From the NCBI GenBank assembly GCA_009695065.1, contig SIBR01000009.1, positions 1 to 64,000 on the forward strand: a stretch of 64,000 nucleotides of DNA, written 5' to 3'. Source of the DNA: Opitutus sp. (GTDB taxonomy: Bacteria > Verrucomicrobiota > Verrucomicrobiae > Opitutales > Opitutaceae). Every line of letters begins with the position of its first letter. Position 1 is the stretch's first letter. Shown here one piece after another: positions 43,338 through 53,811 of this stretch. The notes under the pieces were generated by a model, which saw only the letters and a list, made by a program, of their open reading frames with translations, did no database searches and had not been told where the DNA came from. The translations under genes and the position numbers were made by a program.

Positions 43338-44324
43338 TTACCGGCCCGCCAGTTTCAGGAGCCGGATCGCGTTCCCCCGATAAATTTTATACTGCACGTC
43401 GTCCGGCAGATTCATCGCGGCGAGAATCTCAAATTGCGGGATCTGCTGCGCGGGCCGCAGGAAGTCGCTGCCGAAGAGCAGCCGGTCCGCGCGCCGCAGG
43501 ACAAATTGGCGGGCAAACCCGGGATCGCGCGTCAACGCAATCGCCCCACCCGGTTCGGACAGGTCGCAATACAAATTCGGACACAGGTCCATCAGGCGAT
43601 CGAGCGCCCCGCCCGGCGTGATGGGTTTCGGCGGCTTGGGATAACGCCCGAAATCCTCGTTGGTGGCGTCGCCGGAAATCGACGACCAGAATCCGCACGC
43701 GTGGCCGATGAGCGGCAGTTTCGGAAACGCCTTCAGCACGTTTTCCAACCGGGGCAGGCCCGGCGTGTCGATGCCCCGCAGATCGTCGAGATGAAACAGG
43801 ATCGGCAGCTCGACCCCGTCGCACGCCTCGTAGAGCTGCATCATCTGCGGATGATCAAAGGGCAGGCCGACCTTGTGCTCGCCCAGTCCGCGGACGCCCT
43901 GATCCTTGAAGCGCTTCAGGATCTCCCTCAGCCCCTGCACGCCGGCGACGTGGCCGTAACGCTTCGGATTCAGCGTGGTCGCACGCGGGTCCACGCAGCA
44001 GAACGCCGTCAACCGGTCGGGATGCGCCTGGGCCGCGGCGAGCGCGACCTCGTTGCTATGGATCGAGGGCGCGGCCTCGGGCGAGATCAACGGTTGCACC
44101 ACGGCCCGCTCGACCTCGTGCTCATCCATCCAGGCCAGTAAGGTGTCCACCGTGACCGGCGGTCCGTAGGCGAACGAGCCGAGGTGGGTGTGGATATCGA
44201 TATACTTGTATTTCGGACGGACGGCTGCGGTGGCCGCAACCAGCCGCCCGTAACTCGCCGCGGCCAGCGCCGATGTCGCCAGAAAACGCCGGCGAGAAAA
44301 GGCAGGGGTCTTCATATTTTTCAC
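43338..44324 (-). CDS. Tat-exported amidohydrolase-2 family enzyme
   Basis: A 328-residue TIM-barrel metal hydrolase. The leader has the Tat motif SRRRFLATSALAAAS. YIDIHTHLG holds the HxH ligands (H45, H47); LFHLDD, IGHACGFW and DRLLFGSDFL provide the later His and Asp positions. The amidohydrolase-2 family includes sugar-lactone hydrolases and decarboxylases, fitting the sugar-acid theme, but the reaction is unknown. ATG 44315 is an alternative start. Confidence 0.85.
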   Translation of the reverse strand: MKNMKTPAFSRRRFLATSALAAASYGRLVAATAAVRPKYKYIDIHTHLGSFAYGPPVTVDTLLAWMDEHEVERAVVQPLISPEAAPSIHSNEVALAAAQAHPDRLTAFCCVDPRATTLNPKRYGHVAGVQGLREILKRFKDQGVRGLGEHKVGLPFDHPQMMQLYEACDGVELPILFHLDDLRGIDTPGLPRLENVLKAFPKLPLIGHACGFWSSISGDATNEDFGRYPKPPKPITPGGALDRLMDLCPNLYCDLSEPGGAIALTRDPGFARQFVLRRADRLLFGSDFLRPAQQIPQFEILAAMNLPDDVQYKIYRGNAIRLLKLAGR

Positions 44325-44352
44325 CGGACTGAAACGGAAAATCCTCCGCGAC

Positions 44353-44823
44353 TCAACCGCCGCAGCCGCAATCGCCGTGGGCGTGTCCGTGCGTCAATTC
44401 GCTCTCGGTCGCTTCCCGCGCACCCACGATCTCCACATCGAACGTCAAATCCACTCCCGCGAGCGGGTGATTGCCGTCGAGCAGCACATCGTCGCCCTCG
44501 ATCGCCCGCACGGTCACCACCGGGGCATGCCGGTCGGGTCCCGCTTGAAACTGATCGCCCACCTTCAACTCGCCCTCAATCGGCAGGAGTTCGCGCCGGA
44601 CTTTTTGCACCTGGCCGGGATCGGGCAGGCCGTAGGCCTTCGCCGCCGGCACGACGACCTGGGACTTTTCGCCGGACGTAGCCACTCGCAGTTGTTCGTC
44701 GAGACCTTCGATGATCTGCCCCGCCCCTTCGAGGTAGGTGATGGGGTCAGCTCCCGCCGAGGTGTCGAGCACGCGACCCGCCGGGTCACGCAACGTGTAG
44801 TGAAAGGTGACGACGCGAGGCAT
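44353..44823 (-). CDS. SlyD-like FKBP-type peptidyl-prolyl isomerase
   Basis: A 156-residue FKBP of the SlyD type. The FKBP half-domains (VVTFHYTLRDPAGRVLDTS, YLEGAGQIIEGLDEQL, and DGNHPLAGVDLTFDVEIVGAREA) flank an inserted chaperone flap. The C-terminus HGHAHGDCGCGG is a short His/Cys metal-binding tail as in SlyD. It is a cytoplasmic folding catalyst and possible metal handler, sitting between exported enzymes, 28 bp upstream of the amidohydrolase gene. Confidence 0.9.
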   Translation of the reverse strand: MPRVVTFHYTLRDPAGRVLDTSAGADPITYLEGAGQIIEGLDEQLRVATSGEKSQVVVPAAKAYGLPDPGQVQKVRRELLPIEGELKVGDQFQAGPDRHAPVVTVRAIEGDDVLLDGNHPLAGVDLTFDVEIVGAREATESELTHGHAHGDCGCGG

Positions 44824-44897
44824 GGGCAACTGTGACACCCGCCCAGTGGCCGCTGACAAGCCGAAACCTCCCGGCGTCCGGGGCAAAATGGGTCCGG

Positions 44898-46358
44898 CTA
44901 CGGCGCAGCGACCAGGGAAGTCGTCGCTTCAACGATCGCTCCGGAAGCGTGATTCACCACGTCGCCGTTCTTGCCGCGGCCCACGCTGTTGCCGCGCACG
45001 ACCGTGCCGGGACAGGCGCCCGTCAGCTCAATCCCCGCCAGCATTTTTGCGTTTTCCGGATCCTCGTTCACGATGCAATCGGTCACCCGCACATTCGCGG
45101 AGCGATCCACGTGGATGCCCCGGAACTTCGGGTTCACGATCTGGCAGCCGGCGAGTGTGATCTCCCGGCTTTCCGTGACCGTGATCGCGCCGCCCGCCGT
45201 TGGCGATCCGCAGGTAACTTCACTGAGTAGATTGCTGCTCAGAATGATATTCCGACTCCGGCTGATGGCGATGCCACCCTGCATGGTACCGTAACGGGTG
45301 CTGCGGGGATCGACCGGATAAGGATCGAACACATTCGCGATGACGATGACGTTCCGACTTTCCTCGACGACGATGTTGCGGTCGAGTCCCCGCAGAAAAG
45401 AATTGCCGGTGATGGTGAAACCCCGGGCGCGCACTAGGTGGATGTTCACCTCCTGGTTGCTGATGTGATTACCCGTGATCGTCCAATGCTGGTTCTGCTG
45501 CACATTACCGCGGGGACCGACAAACCGAATGTTGGCACCACCGGGACTGCGGATGGCCTGGATCGTATTCCCAGTAATGGTGCCCTCACAAAGACTGCCG
45601 CCTTGGGAGGAATCGACCCAGATGTCGGCTGATGCGGTGCCTTGAAGATCGTAGTTATATTCGATGTCGTTGCCCGTGATCTGGAGATTCCGAATCTCCC
45701 CGCCCTTCGTTTTGATTCCCGCCTGCCGGTTATAGCTGATGTGATTGGCGCTGATGATCGTCTGGTGCAGGTTGACCGCGTCGAAGTAGATGCCGATGCC
45801 GCAGTGGTAGATGTGGCAGCCGACGACCACGACGTTGCGATTGTAGCCCACGAACCGGATGCCGTACTGCATGTCCCGGATCAAGAGGGAGCGAAAAATC
45901 GGCTGCATGGTCTGGCGCAGCTCCACGCCGTCGGCCTTCGGATTCGCGCCCAAAATTTCCAACGCGTCGATCAGCGGCATGCGCTCCTTTTCCCAGGTGA
46001 CCGGTTTGACATCGACGGGATCGGCGGAACCCCGGTCCTTCGAGCCGATGATGCGAAAAGCCGGGCCTTCCCCGGCCATGATGACGCGGGCTCCGCCACG
46101 GCCCGCGAGCCCCAGCCGGCCGGTTTCGCGCAACACGATCTCGATGGTGCGGGTGATCCGGTAATCGCCGCGGGGAAATTCCACCGCGCCGTCCGCCGCC
46201 TTGGCCACGGCCGCAACAATGGCATCGGTGTCGTCCGCGACGCCATCGCCCTTGGCGCCAAAGTCCCGGACACTGGCCGCCCGGCCGATCGCGGAGACCA
46301 GAGAACAGCACCCCAACACGATGACGAAACCGCGGAGTGAAATCGGCCTGAAGTTCAT
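44898..46358 (-). CDS. Right-handed beta-helix protein (pectate-lyase superfamily)
   Basis: 486 residues. After a signal peptide (about residues 1-28) comes the Pectate_lyase_3 entry motif VRDFGAKGDGVADDTDAI, then a long parallel beta-helix with repeated ITGN, VIVIANVF and LAGIEL rungs ending near residue 470. It could be a polysaccharide lyase, a glycoside hydrolase such as GH28-like, or an epimerase; I cannot identify catalytic residues. The gene at 46431 encodes a paralogue 72 bp upstream, so a tandem duplication is likely. Confidence 0.85.
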   Translation of the reverse strand: MNFRPISLRGFVIVLGCCSLVSAIGRAASVRDFGAKGDGVADDTDAIVAAVAKAADGAVEFPRGDYRITRTIEIVLRETGRLGLAGRGGARVIMAGEGPAFRIIGSKDRGSADPVDVKPVTWEKERMPLIDALEILGANPKADGVELRQTMQPIFRSLLIRDMQYGIRFVGYNRNVVVVGCHIYHCGIGIYFDAVNLHQTIISANHISYNRQAGIKTKGGEIRNLQITGNDIEYNYDLQGTASADIWVDSSQGGSLCEGTITGNTIQAIRSPGGANIRFVGPRGNVQQNQHWTITGNHISNQEVNIHLVRARGFTITGNSFLRGLDRNIVVEESRNVIVIANVFDPYPVDPRSTRYGTMQGGIAISRSRNIILSSNLLSEVTCGSPTAGGAITVTESREITLAGCQIVNPKFRGIHVDRSANVRVTDCIVNEDPENAKMLAGIELTGACPGTVVRGNSVGRGKNGDVVNHASGAIVEATTSLVAAP

Positions 46359-46430
46359 GGGATGGATTTTGCGGGAATCAGGGACAAACCAAAGAGAGGG
46401 CAAACGCAGCTGCTGCGAACGGTCGCCGCG

Positions 46431-47858
46431 TTATTTTCCCGACGGCAAGACGCTCGCCGGATCGATCTCGCTCGGGCCGCGCACCAGATTGCGTTCGATC
46501 AGGTTGCCCGACCCGCCCACGACGCGCAGTGCCGCGGGACCGCCGGCCGCGGCATCGAGCAGATTGGCGGTCACAAGGCTGTGGCTGACGCCTTCGAGCA
46601 GGAGCCCGACGCCCTCCACGTTGGCGATCGAACAATTGCTCACGACAAACCGCTCTCCGCCCTGGATCGCGATGGCCGCCGGCGCCTTGCCGCCGTTGAT
46701 CCGCAGACCGGTGATCGTACAATTGTCGGAATTCCGAAACACGATCCCCTGGGTAAAGCGCGGGCCCTTGGGATTGTCGGGGTTGTAGCGGGGATGCCGG
46801 TCCATGATCAAATTCGAGAGGACGATCTGCGAACTGTTCTCCACCAGCACATCGTGCGTATTGGTGTGGAAAATCGAGTTGCCGGAAATCACGGCGGTGC
46901 GCACCCCGTCGAGGTGCAGGCTGATGTCCGCATCGTTGAGCAGATTGCCGGTGACCATCAGGTTGCCATGCCGCTGCTCCGGCGTGAAGGGCACCCGGGT
47001 GCTGTGGCCGATGAAGCGGATGTTCGCGAATCCCCTGACGGCCGGCGCATGTTGCAGCGTGCAACCCGTGATCTCAACCTCACCGATCGAGCCGCCGGTC
47101 GAATCGAGCTGCACGTTGGCGGTCGGAGGCACCTTCGGATCGACGTTGGACTCGATGTCGCAGTGACCGATCTGCAAATTGCGAATGGCCCCACCGATCC
47201 CGACGATACCGCCGCCCTTGTTGTAACTGATGTGGCTGTTCCCGATGTTGATCTGGTGAATGTCGCAACGGTCGATGTAGATGCCGATCCCGCGGCAGTC
47301 ATACACGTGGGTGTCGGAGATGATGACGTTCCGATTGCGCTCCGTGATGTGGATGCCGTGGAACAGCTGCCGGAAATGACATTGCGTGATCGTCAGCTGC
47401 ATCGTCTTGGTGGCCTGCAGACCAACGGATTCCGGATGCCGGCCAACGATGGCGAGGCCCCGCACCACCGGCATGCGCTCGCGGGGCCAGAACTCCGCCT
47501 TGAAATCGTCCGGGCTCGCGGTGCGCTGCACCGATCCGTGGATCGCAAACGCCGGCCCCGCGCCGTGCATTTCGATCACCGCGACATTCTCGCCGACCAG
47601 CGCGATCAAGCCGGTCTTCTGGAGATCGACGCGAATGGACCGCGTCAGCCGGAAGGTGCCCCGGCCGAATCGCACCTCACCGCCCGCATCGACCGCCCGC
47701 TGGATGGCATCGCTGTCGTCCGCGACACCGTCGCCCTTCGCGCCGTGGTCGCGGACTTCGGCCGCGCGGACCGACGCCAACAGGCATAGGGCCAGGCCGA
47801 CGGCCGGCAGGAGCCGAGGTTTGCGGGCGAACATGGCGGGCACGGCGGCAGGCATCAT
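46431..47858 (-). CDS. Right-handed beta-helix protein, paralogue of its neighbour
   Basis: 475 residues. The signal peptide (RLLPAVGLALCLLASVRA) precedes VRDHGAKGDGVADDSDAIQRAV, the same entry motif as the neighbouring protein, and a beta-helix with matching rungs (GIGIYIDRCDIHQINIGNSH in place of GIGIYFDAVNLHQTIISANH). ATGs at 47858, 47855 and 47834 are all possible starts. It probably degrades the same polymer as its paralogue. Confidence 0.85.
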   Translation of the reverse strand: MMPAAVPAMFARKPRLLPAVGLALCLLASVRAAEVRDHGAKGDGVADDSDAIQRAVDAGGEVRFGRGTFRLTRSIRVDLQKTGLIALVGENVAVIEMHGAGPAFAIHGSVQRTASPDDFKAEFWPRERMPVVRGLAIVGRHPESVGLQATKTMQLTITQCHFRQLFHGIHITERNRNVIISDTHVYDCRGIGIYIDRCDIHQINIGNSHISYNKGGGIVGIGGAIRNLQIGHCDIESNVDPKVPPTANVQLDSTGGSIGEVEITGCTLQHAPAVRGFANIRFIGHSTRVPFTPEQRHGNLMVTGNLLNDADISLHLDGVRTAVISGNSIFHTNTHDVLVENSSQIVLSNLIMDRHPRYNPDNPKGPRFTQGIVFRNSDNCTITGLRINGGKAPAAIAIQGGERFVVSNCSIANVEGVGLLLEGVSHSLVTANLLDAAAGGPAALRVVGGSGNLIERNLVRGPSEIDPASVLPSGK

Positions 47859-48080
47859 GGTGGGTTTTGTATTTGAAACAGGAGACCAGGGCAGGAGCGG
47901 ATCCTGCCTGAGGGGCATCTCGTTCAGATGAACCGAGGTAATTTCAAAAACAAGCGCGCCGTTGTTTTCTGCGCGGCCTCAACCCCGCCGGCCAAGCTGG
48001 CTCGGCCGGCGGAAGCCGCTCCACGACGACCGTGATTTTTATCCGCCGGGTCCAGTCGCCGAAATCATCGACCGCCGGCA

Positions 48081-50507
48081 TCAATTCCCACCCGCGCCCC
48101 GCTTCGGCCAGTTCAGGTAGCGATGGAGAAAGTCGAAGGTCCCCTGCCCGTGGATCATGTGGGGTCCGTCAAAATACTCGATGGCCGTCCGCTCCGGTAT
48201 GCCCAGACGAAAGTAAAGTCGTTGCACCTTGGAATATTCAGCGGCGGCCCATTCCAGCGGCGCCACGCCATCCTTGTAGCCGTGTTCCACCATGAAGGGC
48301 CGCGGCGCGATCAACGCCGCCATTTCCGCGTAATTAAACGTGTTCGCCAGATCGAATTCGATCGTCTCATAGGGGTAGCTGAACATGAAGCTGGCCTTGT
48401 CGGACCGAACTGACGTCATCTTCGGCACATAGTCGTTGAAGTCACCCGAGCAGATCGACAGGCAATAGTCCTCCAGGATGGCCGGCACGCGCATGGCCGT
48501 CTTCCCGCCATAGGATAGGCCATAGAAACCGATCCGCTTGGCGTCAACGAAGGGCTGGGCCTTGAGCCACCGCAATATCGTCGCGTGATTTAGCGTGATG
48601 ATCGAGAAGACCGACGTCCTTAATAAGTTGGCCTTGCGTTGCAGTTGGCGAAAGGCCTCGCCGGTGCCGGTATTGGGATTGTAAGGCGCAAAAACCACAA
48701 AGCCCTGCGCCGCCAGACGAGCGGCGAAAGCCTGATAGGCGGGAAACCCGGGATCGGGTGCGCTCGCCACGGTCCTGACCGGCGCGCCCCCGGCGCCGTG
48801 CTGACAAACCACCACCGGCCGCCGCTCTCCGGGTTTGAGATCGTTCGGCAAAAGCAGCCATCCCCACGTGATCACGTCGGCAAAAACGTCCAGCACGACT
48901 TCGTGCACGGTGAAGTCGGCGGACGAGAATCCCGGCACCAAGCGCGACCGGCCATGGAGCGGCGCGGGTGTCTCGGCCAGCCGGCCTATGACGTTTTCAT
49001 AAAATTCCCGCCGCAGCGGCTGCACCTGGCGGGCCCATTCTTCCGGCGAAGCAGGGGTGAGCTTCGCCCAGAAGAAATCCTGCCGGACGTATTCGGACAA
49101 GCGGGCCAGGGTTTGCGTATATTCCTGCAACTCACGAAACGTCCGGTGCTGGCGTCGCTCCAGTTCGTTGCCGCCCTGGGGCACGAGGTTTTCCAACGTT
49201 GGCAAAGTTTCGTTGGTCGGCGCCGTCTTCAGGCCCTGGAAAAAAGACGCGAGCGCCTTCCGGCTGCCAAAAGGCGCCTCCGCGCCGGGTTCCCCGGCGA
49301 ATACGAACCGGCGGGAAAGTTCTTCCCCGATTAACGTCCGGAGGCGCTGCCATTCCGCCTGAACCGCGGGGAAGTCCGGCGTGGTCAACAAGCCGGGCGC
49401 GGCGACGACCGAATTCGACTTGGCCGGCCACGGCGGCATCTCCGCGCCGCGGGGCATCTCGGGACCACGGCAATATTCGACCACCAGGCTCCGGCCGCCG
49501 AGCATGCTTGCGACCTCCGCGTCGCCAAATTCCTCCAACAGCCCCCAGACGTTGCGATACAACGGCTCGCTCCAAACCCGCTCGCGCGGCTGAAAATAAC
49601 CGCTGACCCAGGCGACATCGATCCGGGGATCCATCGCAGCAGCATACAGGGCGAGTAATCCGCCTTCACCATAGCCGGCGACGCCGACGGGCTGCCCGCT
49701 GGCGGACCACGAGGCATTGGGACGCCGGAAGTAGTCCACCAAGGCGAGAATTTTCTGCACCTCGTAGCCGATGATGTGGCGCCCCATCTCGGCGCTCTGG
49801 CGATAGATCCACTCCCGATGGGACTGGTCTGTATACTTCTTCAAGCGATCATCGCCGGAATAGGTGGTCTGGCGATTCAACAAGATGGGCACGATCACGA
49901 GCACCCCGCTTTCCGCCAGCCGCTGGGCCACCAAGGAATCCCCCGGCAAGCCAGGCAGCAAACCCGCAAGCATCTCCGGCGTCTGGTCCGCATCCGGCAA
50001 CAGGACGGCGCAGGACTTGATCTCGCCGCGTGGTTGCAGCATCACCCCTTCACCGCAGACCCCCTCGAGCGCCGGCCACCGCACGGCCCATATCTGGTAA
50101 CGCGTGGTCTCGGCCAACGGGCCCGTGTGGCCCGGCCGGCCGATGATTTCCATCGGCCCGGCCGTGCGCCGATCCCGCACGCCGACGTAACGCTTCAACC
50201 GCTCCCGGTTGGGCGCGATCGACTGATCGTAAGCCGCCGCGGAAGACGGGTCTCGCTGCCAAAAGCGCCCCCTCTCCCCCTTCTTTCGCTCGATCTGCCC
50301 AAGAAGATAGCGATCCCATTGTGCCGTCGAAAGCCGGCCAAGATCCTCGGTCAGGTTCAGAGGCTCGACTCCTACGAGGGAAACGCGGCCGGGCCCGGCC
50401 GGTGAACCGGGTGACGCCGGAACGCCGCGCTCCTGAGCGCATGCTGCCGCCAGGCAGCCAAACCAAAATAACCCCGCAGAAACCTTGCCGCCGAAGAGCG
50501 TTTTCAT
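48081..50507 (-). CDS. Secreted double-domain alpha/beta hydrolase, paralogue
   Basis: 808 residues. The signal peptide (MKTLFGGKVSAGLFWFGCLAAACA) sets the start at 50507; the frame is open to 50795. The first domain has GYGEGG with Glu281 in the nucleophile position. The second has S665 in GLSYGGKTAMR, an Asp in EHGYKDGVAPLE and His in FDGPHMIHG. Shared blocks such as VSGYFQPRER.WSEP show recent common ancestry with the protein at 40847. It probably removes an ester decoration from the polysaccharide. It is 274 bp downstream of the TonB receptor gene. Confidence 0.82.
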   Translation of the reverse strand: MKTLFGGKVSAGLFWFGCLAAACAQERGVPASPGSPAGPGRVSLVGVEPLNLTEDLGRLSTAQWDRYLLGQIERKKGERGRFWQRDPSSAAAYDQSIAPNRERLKRYVGVRDRRTAGPMEIIGRPGHTGPLAETTRYQIWAVRWPALEGVCGEGVMLQPRGEIKSCAVLLPDADQTPEMLAGLLPGLPGDSLVAQRLAESGVLVIVPILLNRQTTYSGDDRLKKYTDQSHREWIYRQSAEMGRHIIGYEVQKILALVDYFRRPNASWSASGQPVGVAGYGEGGLLALYAAAMDPRIDVAWVSGYFQPRERVWSEPLYRNVWGLLEEFGDAEVASMLGGRSLVVEYCRGPEMPRGAEMPPWPAKSNSVVAAPGLLTTPDFPAVQAEWQRLRTLIGEELSRRFVFAGEPGAEAPFGSRKALASFFQGLKTAPTNETLPTLENLVPQGGNELERRQHRTFRELQEYTQTLARLSEYVRQDFFWAKLTPASPEEWARQVQPLRREFYENVIGRLAETPAPLHGRSRLVPGFSSADFTVHEVVLDVFADVITWGWLLLPNDLKPGERRPVVVCQHGAGGAPVRTVASAPDPGFPAYQAFAARLAAQGFVVFAPYNPNTGTGEAFRQLQRKANLLRTSVFSIITLNHATILRWLKAQPFVDAKRIGFYGLSYGGKTAMRVPAILEDYCLSICSGDFNDYVPKMTSVRSDKASFMFSYPYETIEFDLANTFNYAEMAALIAPRPFMVEHGYKDGVAPLEWAAAEYSKVQRLYFRLGIPERTAIEYFDGPHMIHGQGTFDFLHRYLNWPKRGAGGN

Positions 50508-50781
50508 CGTTGGTGAAATTCCGAGTCCACGATCTCCACGCCGTGATCGAAGAAATTCGACTGTTGCCGGAAGCCGTCCTGCCAGCAGGGGCTCCGGCCT
50601 GATTATCCGCCAGCGCTCCGGAGCACCGACTTCGTTTATCTGGCGGTCGATTTTTCCGGAATGCGACGGGTTGAACTCATCCCGCAGCGCGGGCCACCAA
50701 GCGCCACGACCTCGCCGCACCCCTGGGATAAATTCACGGGGTGCGACGGCCGGAGCTAAAGGTGGCCGCGCGCAGGAACGG

Positions 50782-53700
50782 TCACAAGCGGCCATTGAGG
50801 CCGAAGAGAAACTGCGGATAGAGATACGTCATCGTCCCCACCCGGCCGCCACCAAACTCGGTACTGCCGTCGGGGGTGTCGGTCACATTCGCGAGGTCCA
50901 TGTAGGCGTCGAAGTTTTTCGAAATGCGATAATTCACCTTCAAGCTGACCATCGGGCGGGGCCGTAGGTAAACCAGCCGCGATTCGTTGACGTTGAACGT
51001 GGTGAGATAGCGGCCCCGGTAGTTGAGTTGCAAACGCACGCTAGCCCGGTTGCGGATATAGGAAATTCCCACGTTCCCGTTGGTCGGGTTGAAACCCGCG
51101 ATCTTCGAGGTCGGCGCGAGAGCGACGGCGGCACCGGCCCCGTAATTTCCCTCCGCCTGCAGCTTCGTCAGATTGGCATACGCCCCAAATCCGCTCCAGA
51201 AACCGGGCAGGAAGGTGAACTGTTGGCTGTAGCTGATTTCAACCCCTTTGATCTTGGCAAAACCACCATTGTATTGGGAGGTGTACGTGAAACCGGCGTA
51301 TTCGCCGCCAAATCCATTCTCCTGACCCGACGGGACGAGTGCGCCGCCGGCAGTGTAGATGAAGTTCTTGAGTTCCTTCAGGAAGACTCCGGCCGTGATC
51401 ACGCCCGCCGGCTCAAAATAGTACTCCGCGGTAAAATCGAAGTTGTTCGCCGTCTGAGGCCGCAGGCTGGGGTTGCTGGAAGACACCGTTCGGGCATCGT
51501 AATTGACCGTAGTATTAGGGACGAGTTGTCCGGGACCGGGCCGGCCGATGTTGGTCTGGTAACTCAAACGCGTAATGAGCATGGGCAGCGGTGAGAACTT
51601 GAAATGAATACCCGGCAACACCACGCGGTTCTCTCCCTCGCGGACCAGCCGCCCGCCGAATTCGGACGTCCGGCGGCGCACATCTTCCGCCACGGTCACT
51701 GGCCCGACCCAGGCAGCCCGGCGGGCCTTCTCGTCCGCCGAAATCGCCTGCAACGCGCCTTCGCCCCAACTCGTCGTTGTCTCGACCCGGACGCCACCCA
51801 GAACCGACAGCTTTCCGAGATCGATATTCCCCATGACGTAGTAGGCGCTGATGTCCTCCTTGAACTTCGTGTTGCCGGTCAGCGTCGACTGGACGTTGAG
51901 CGCGACATTCTGCACGAAATATTGGGGAGTTTTCTGCAGCGCCGGCGGAATACCGGTTCCCGTGGGCTTCACCGAAGGCCAATCGGTGTTATTGAGAATC
52001 CGGGGATAGTTGGGGTACTTCGAGTAGTTCCCCTTCAACGGCCGGAAGGCAAGAAACTGCGCGAGATTGTCATCGTTGGTTCCAGTGGCAGGATTGACGC
52101 CCGCGACACCGTCGGGCCCGACATACGTTCCCGTCCAAGGGGTGCTGACGAGCTGTCGTTCCTGACCGCGCCAACGAAACCCCGCTTTGATATAGGTGGG
52201 AACTGTGGTCTCGAACTGCTTTTTCACGTTCAGGGCCGCGCCACGCAGATCGTCCCATGTGGCATTCCGCGTAACCGGGACCGTGTTTTCCGTGTAGCTT
52301 GACATCCGCGTGATGTCCGCCCCCGCGGTTTGCGTGACGGTCGGGAAGTACGGATCACTGCCTTTTTCGATCCGGAAGCCGATGTTGCGGACGGTCATCG
52401 TGGGGGCGAAAATGCCCGTATAGTTGATCTTCGAGTGCGACTGGTACGCACTGTAATCGATGTTCAGGTTCTTGTAACGATGGACGCCCCCCGCCTGCGC
52501 CGTGTGCAGTCGGCCATCCTGATAGAGGTTGTTCGACTGAATGGTAAAGGTGCTGCTCGCGACGGGGCGGATTTCAGTCATGTTGTCGGTATAGCCTGGA
52601 ATGATGCCGCCGGTGCCGGTAAAATTCCCGTTGGCGTCCCTCGTGGCCACGGCCTGACCGGTCGTCCAAGTGCCAATGGAGTGATCGCAGTGTTCATAAT
52701 ACTTGCTGAACTGCCAATTGACGTAGAAGCGGGTGCTGTCGCTGTACTTGTAGTCAAGTTTGACTCCAACGCCCGCCCGAGTCCGCTCGGCGCGGAAATC
52801 GAAGATCGAGACATTATAGTTGTAGGCCGGTCCCGTCACCCCGGTCGCCAGTTGCTCATAATTTTGCGAAGCCAAGTCGATGAGCGAATTATGCTGACGA
52901 TGTCCAGCGTTGATCGAGACGCCGAAACGTCCGCCGAAAACCTCGGAGTAAGCCAGCGAATAGGTGGCGCGCCCCTTGTCGCGCGCGTCCCGGGCCCGCC
53001 ACGAGGCCCCGATCGACCCGCTGACGCGGCGTTCCGGAGAACTGTCAAAAGCGCTCTTGCTCACCATATTCACGGCGCCACCGATCGAGTCTCCATCCAT
53101 GTCCGGAGTGGGCGACTTGACCACTTCGAGACGTTCGATGGCATCGGCATTCGTCTGCGAGAATTCGAACCCACGATCCCCGCCGCCCGCTGTCGCCGAG
53201 GCGATCCGGTCGCCGTTCACCGTGACCGTCAGCAGATTCTGGTGGAGGCCGCGAACGTTAATGAAGCGGATATCGCCACCAACGGACTGGCCTTGTACGC
53301 CGGGCAGGCGCATCGCCAGATCGCCGACGTTGCCCGCCAGACTCCCGAAGGCATCGGCGGACACGATACTCTTCACGCCTTCCGACAGCCGTTGCAGCGT
53401 GATGGCCTGCGCGTTGCCTTCGCGTTCGCTGGAAACGACGAATTTGCTTAGGGTGTAGATATCCGCCGTCAGACCCACGTCCTTTTTACCGGCTGTTCCG
53501 GCGGCAACCACCACGGGAATCTCCACGGTGGTCAGGCCGGTGTAGGAAACCGACAACGTGGCGCTGCCTGCCGCGACATCGGTGAAGCGATAGACGCCTT
53601 GATTGTCGGTGAGGGCCTGGCGGCCGGTGCCCTGGATCACCACTAGGGCGCCTTCCAGCGTTCGTCCGGTCGCGGAATTCGTGACGAGGCCACTGAGGGT

Positions 53701-53811
53701 GGTCGGCGAAACCGACGACGGGCTGCTTTCCGCGGCGGCCACGGTTTGAGCCGGCGCGAGGGCGAGTCCAAGCCAAGCGAAGAGGAGTGCGAGGGGATTC
53801 TTGAACTTCAT
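50782..53811 (-). CDS. TonB-dependent outer-membrane receptor with carboxypeptidase-like domain
   Basis: A 1009-residue outer-membrane transporter. It has a signal peptide (about 1-26), a CarboxypepD_reg-like beta-sandwich (about 38-115, LSGLVTNSATGRTLEGALVVIQG), a plug (about 133-255, GDIRFINVRGLHQNLLTVTVNGDR and IERLEVVKSPTPDMDGDSIGGAVN) and a 22-strand barrel with TonB-receptor C-terminal blocks (GVFLKELKNFIYT, YSQQFTFLPG). It ends in Leu rather than Phe. Upstream of its ATG is an A-run, not a Shine-Dalgarno. It is the first gene of the minus-strand carbohydrate cluster and probably imports oligosaccharides. Confidence 0.93.
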   Translation of the reverse strand: MKFKNPLALLFAWLGLALAPAQTVAAAESSPSSVSPTTLSGLVTNSATGRTLEGALVVIQGTGRQALTDNQGVYRFTDVAAGSATLSVSYTGLTTVEIPVVVAAGTAGKKDVGLTADIYTLSKFVVSSEREGNAQAITLQRLSEGVKSIVSADAFGSLAGNVGDLAMRLPGVQGQSVGGDIRFINVRGLHQNLLTVTVNGDRIASATAGGGDRGFEFSQTNADAIERLEVVKSPTPDMDGDSIGGAVNMVSKSAFDSSPERRVSGSIGASWRARDARDKGRATYSLAYSEVFGGRFGVSINAGHRQHNSLIDLASQNYEQLATGVTGPAYNYNVSIFDFRAERTRAGVGVKLDYKYSDSTRFYVNWQFSKYYEHCDHSIGTWTTGQAVATRDANGNFTGTGGIIPGYTDNMTEIRPVASSTFTIQSNNLYQDGRLHTAQAGGVHRYKNLNIDYSAYQSHSKINYTGIFAPTMTVRNIGFRIEKGSDPYFPTVTQTAGADITRMSSYTENTVPVTRNATWDDLRGAALNVKKQFETTVPTYIKAGFRWRGQERQLVSTPWTGTYVGPDGVAGVNPATGTNDDNLAQFLAFRPLKGNYSKYPNYPRILNNTDWPSVKPTGTGIPPALQKTPQYFVQNVALNVQSTLTGNTKFKEDISAYYVMGNIDLGKLSVLGGVRVETTTSWGEGALQAISADEKARRAAWVGPVTVAEDVRRRTSEFGGRLVREGENRVVLPGIHFKFSPLPMLITRLSYQTNIGRPGPGQLVPNTTVNYDARTVSSSNPSLRPQTANNFDFTAEYYFEPAGVITAGVFLKELKNFIYTAGGALVPSGQENGFGGEYAGFTYTSQYNGGFAKIKGVEISYSQQFTFLPGFWSGFGAYANLTKLQAEGNYGAGAAVALAPTSKIAGFNPTNGNVGISYIRNRASVRLQLNYRGRYLTTFNVNESRLVYLRPRPMVSLKVNYRISKNFDAYMDLANVTDTPDGSTEFGGGRVGTMTYLYPQFLFGLNGRL

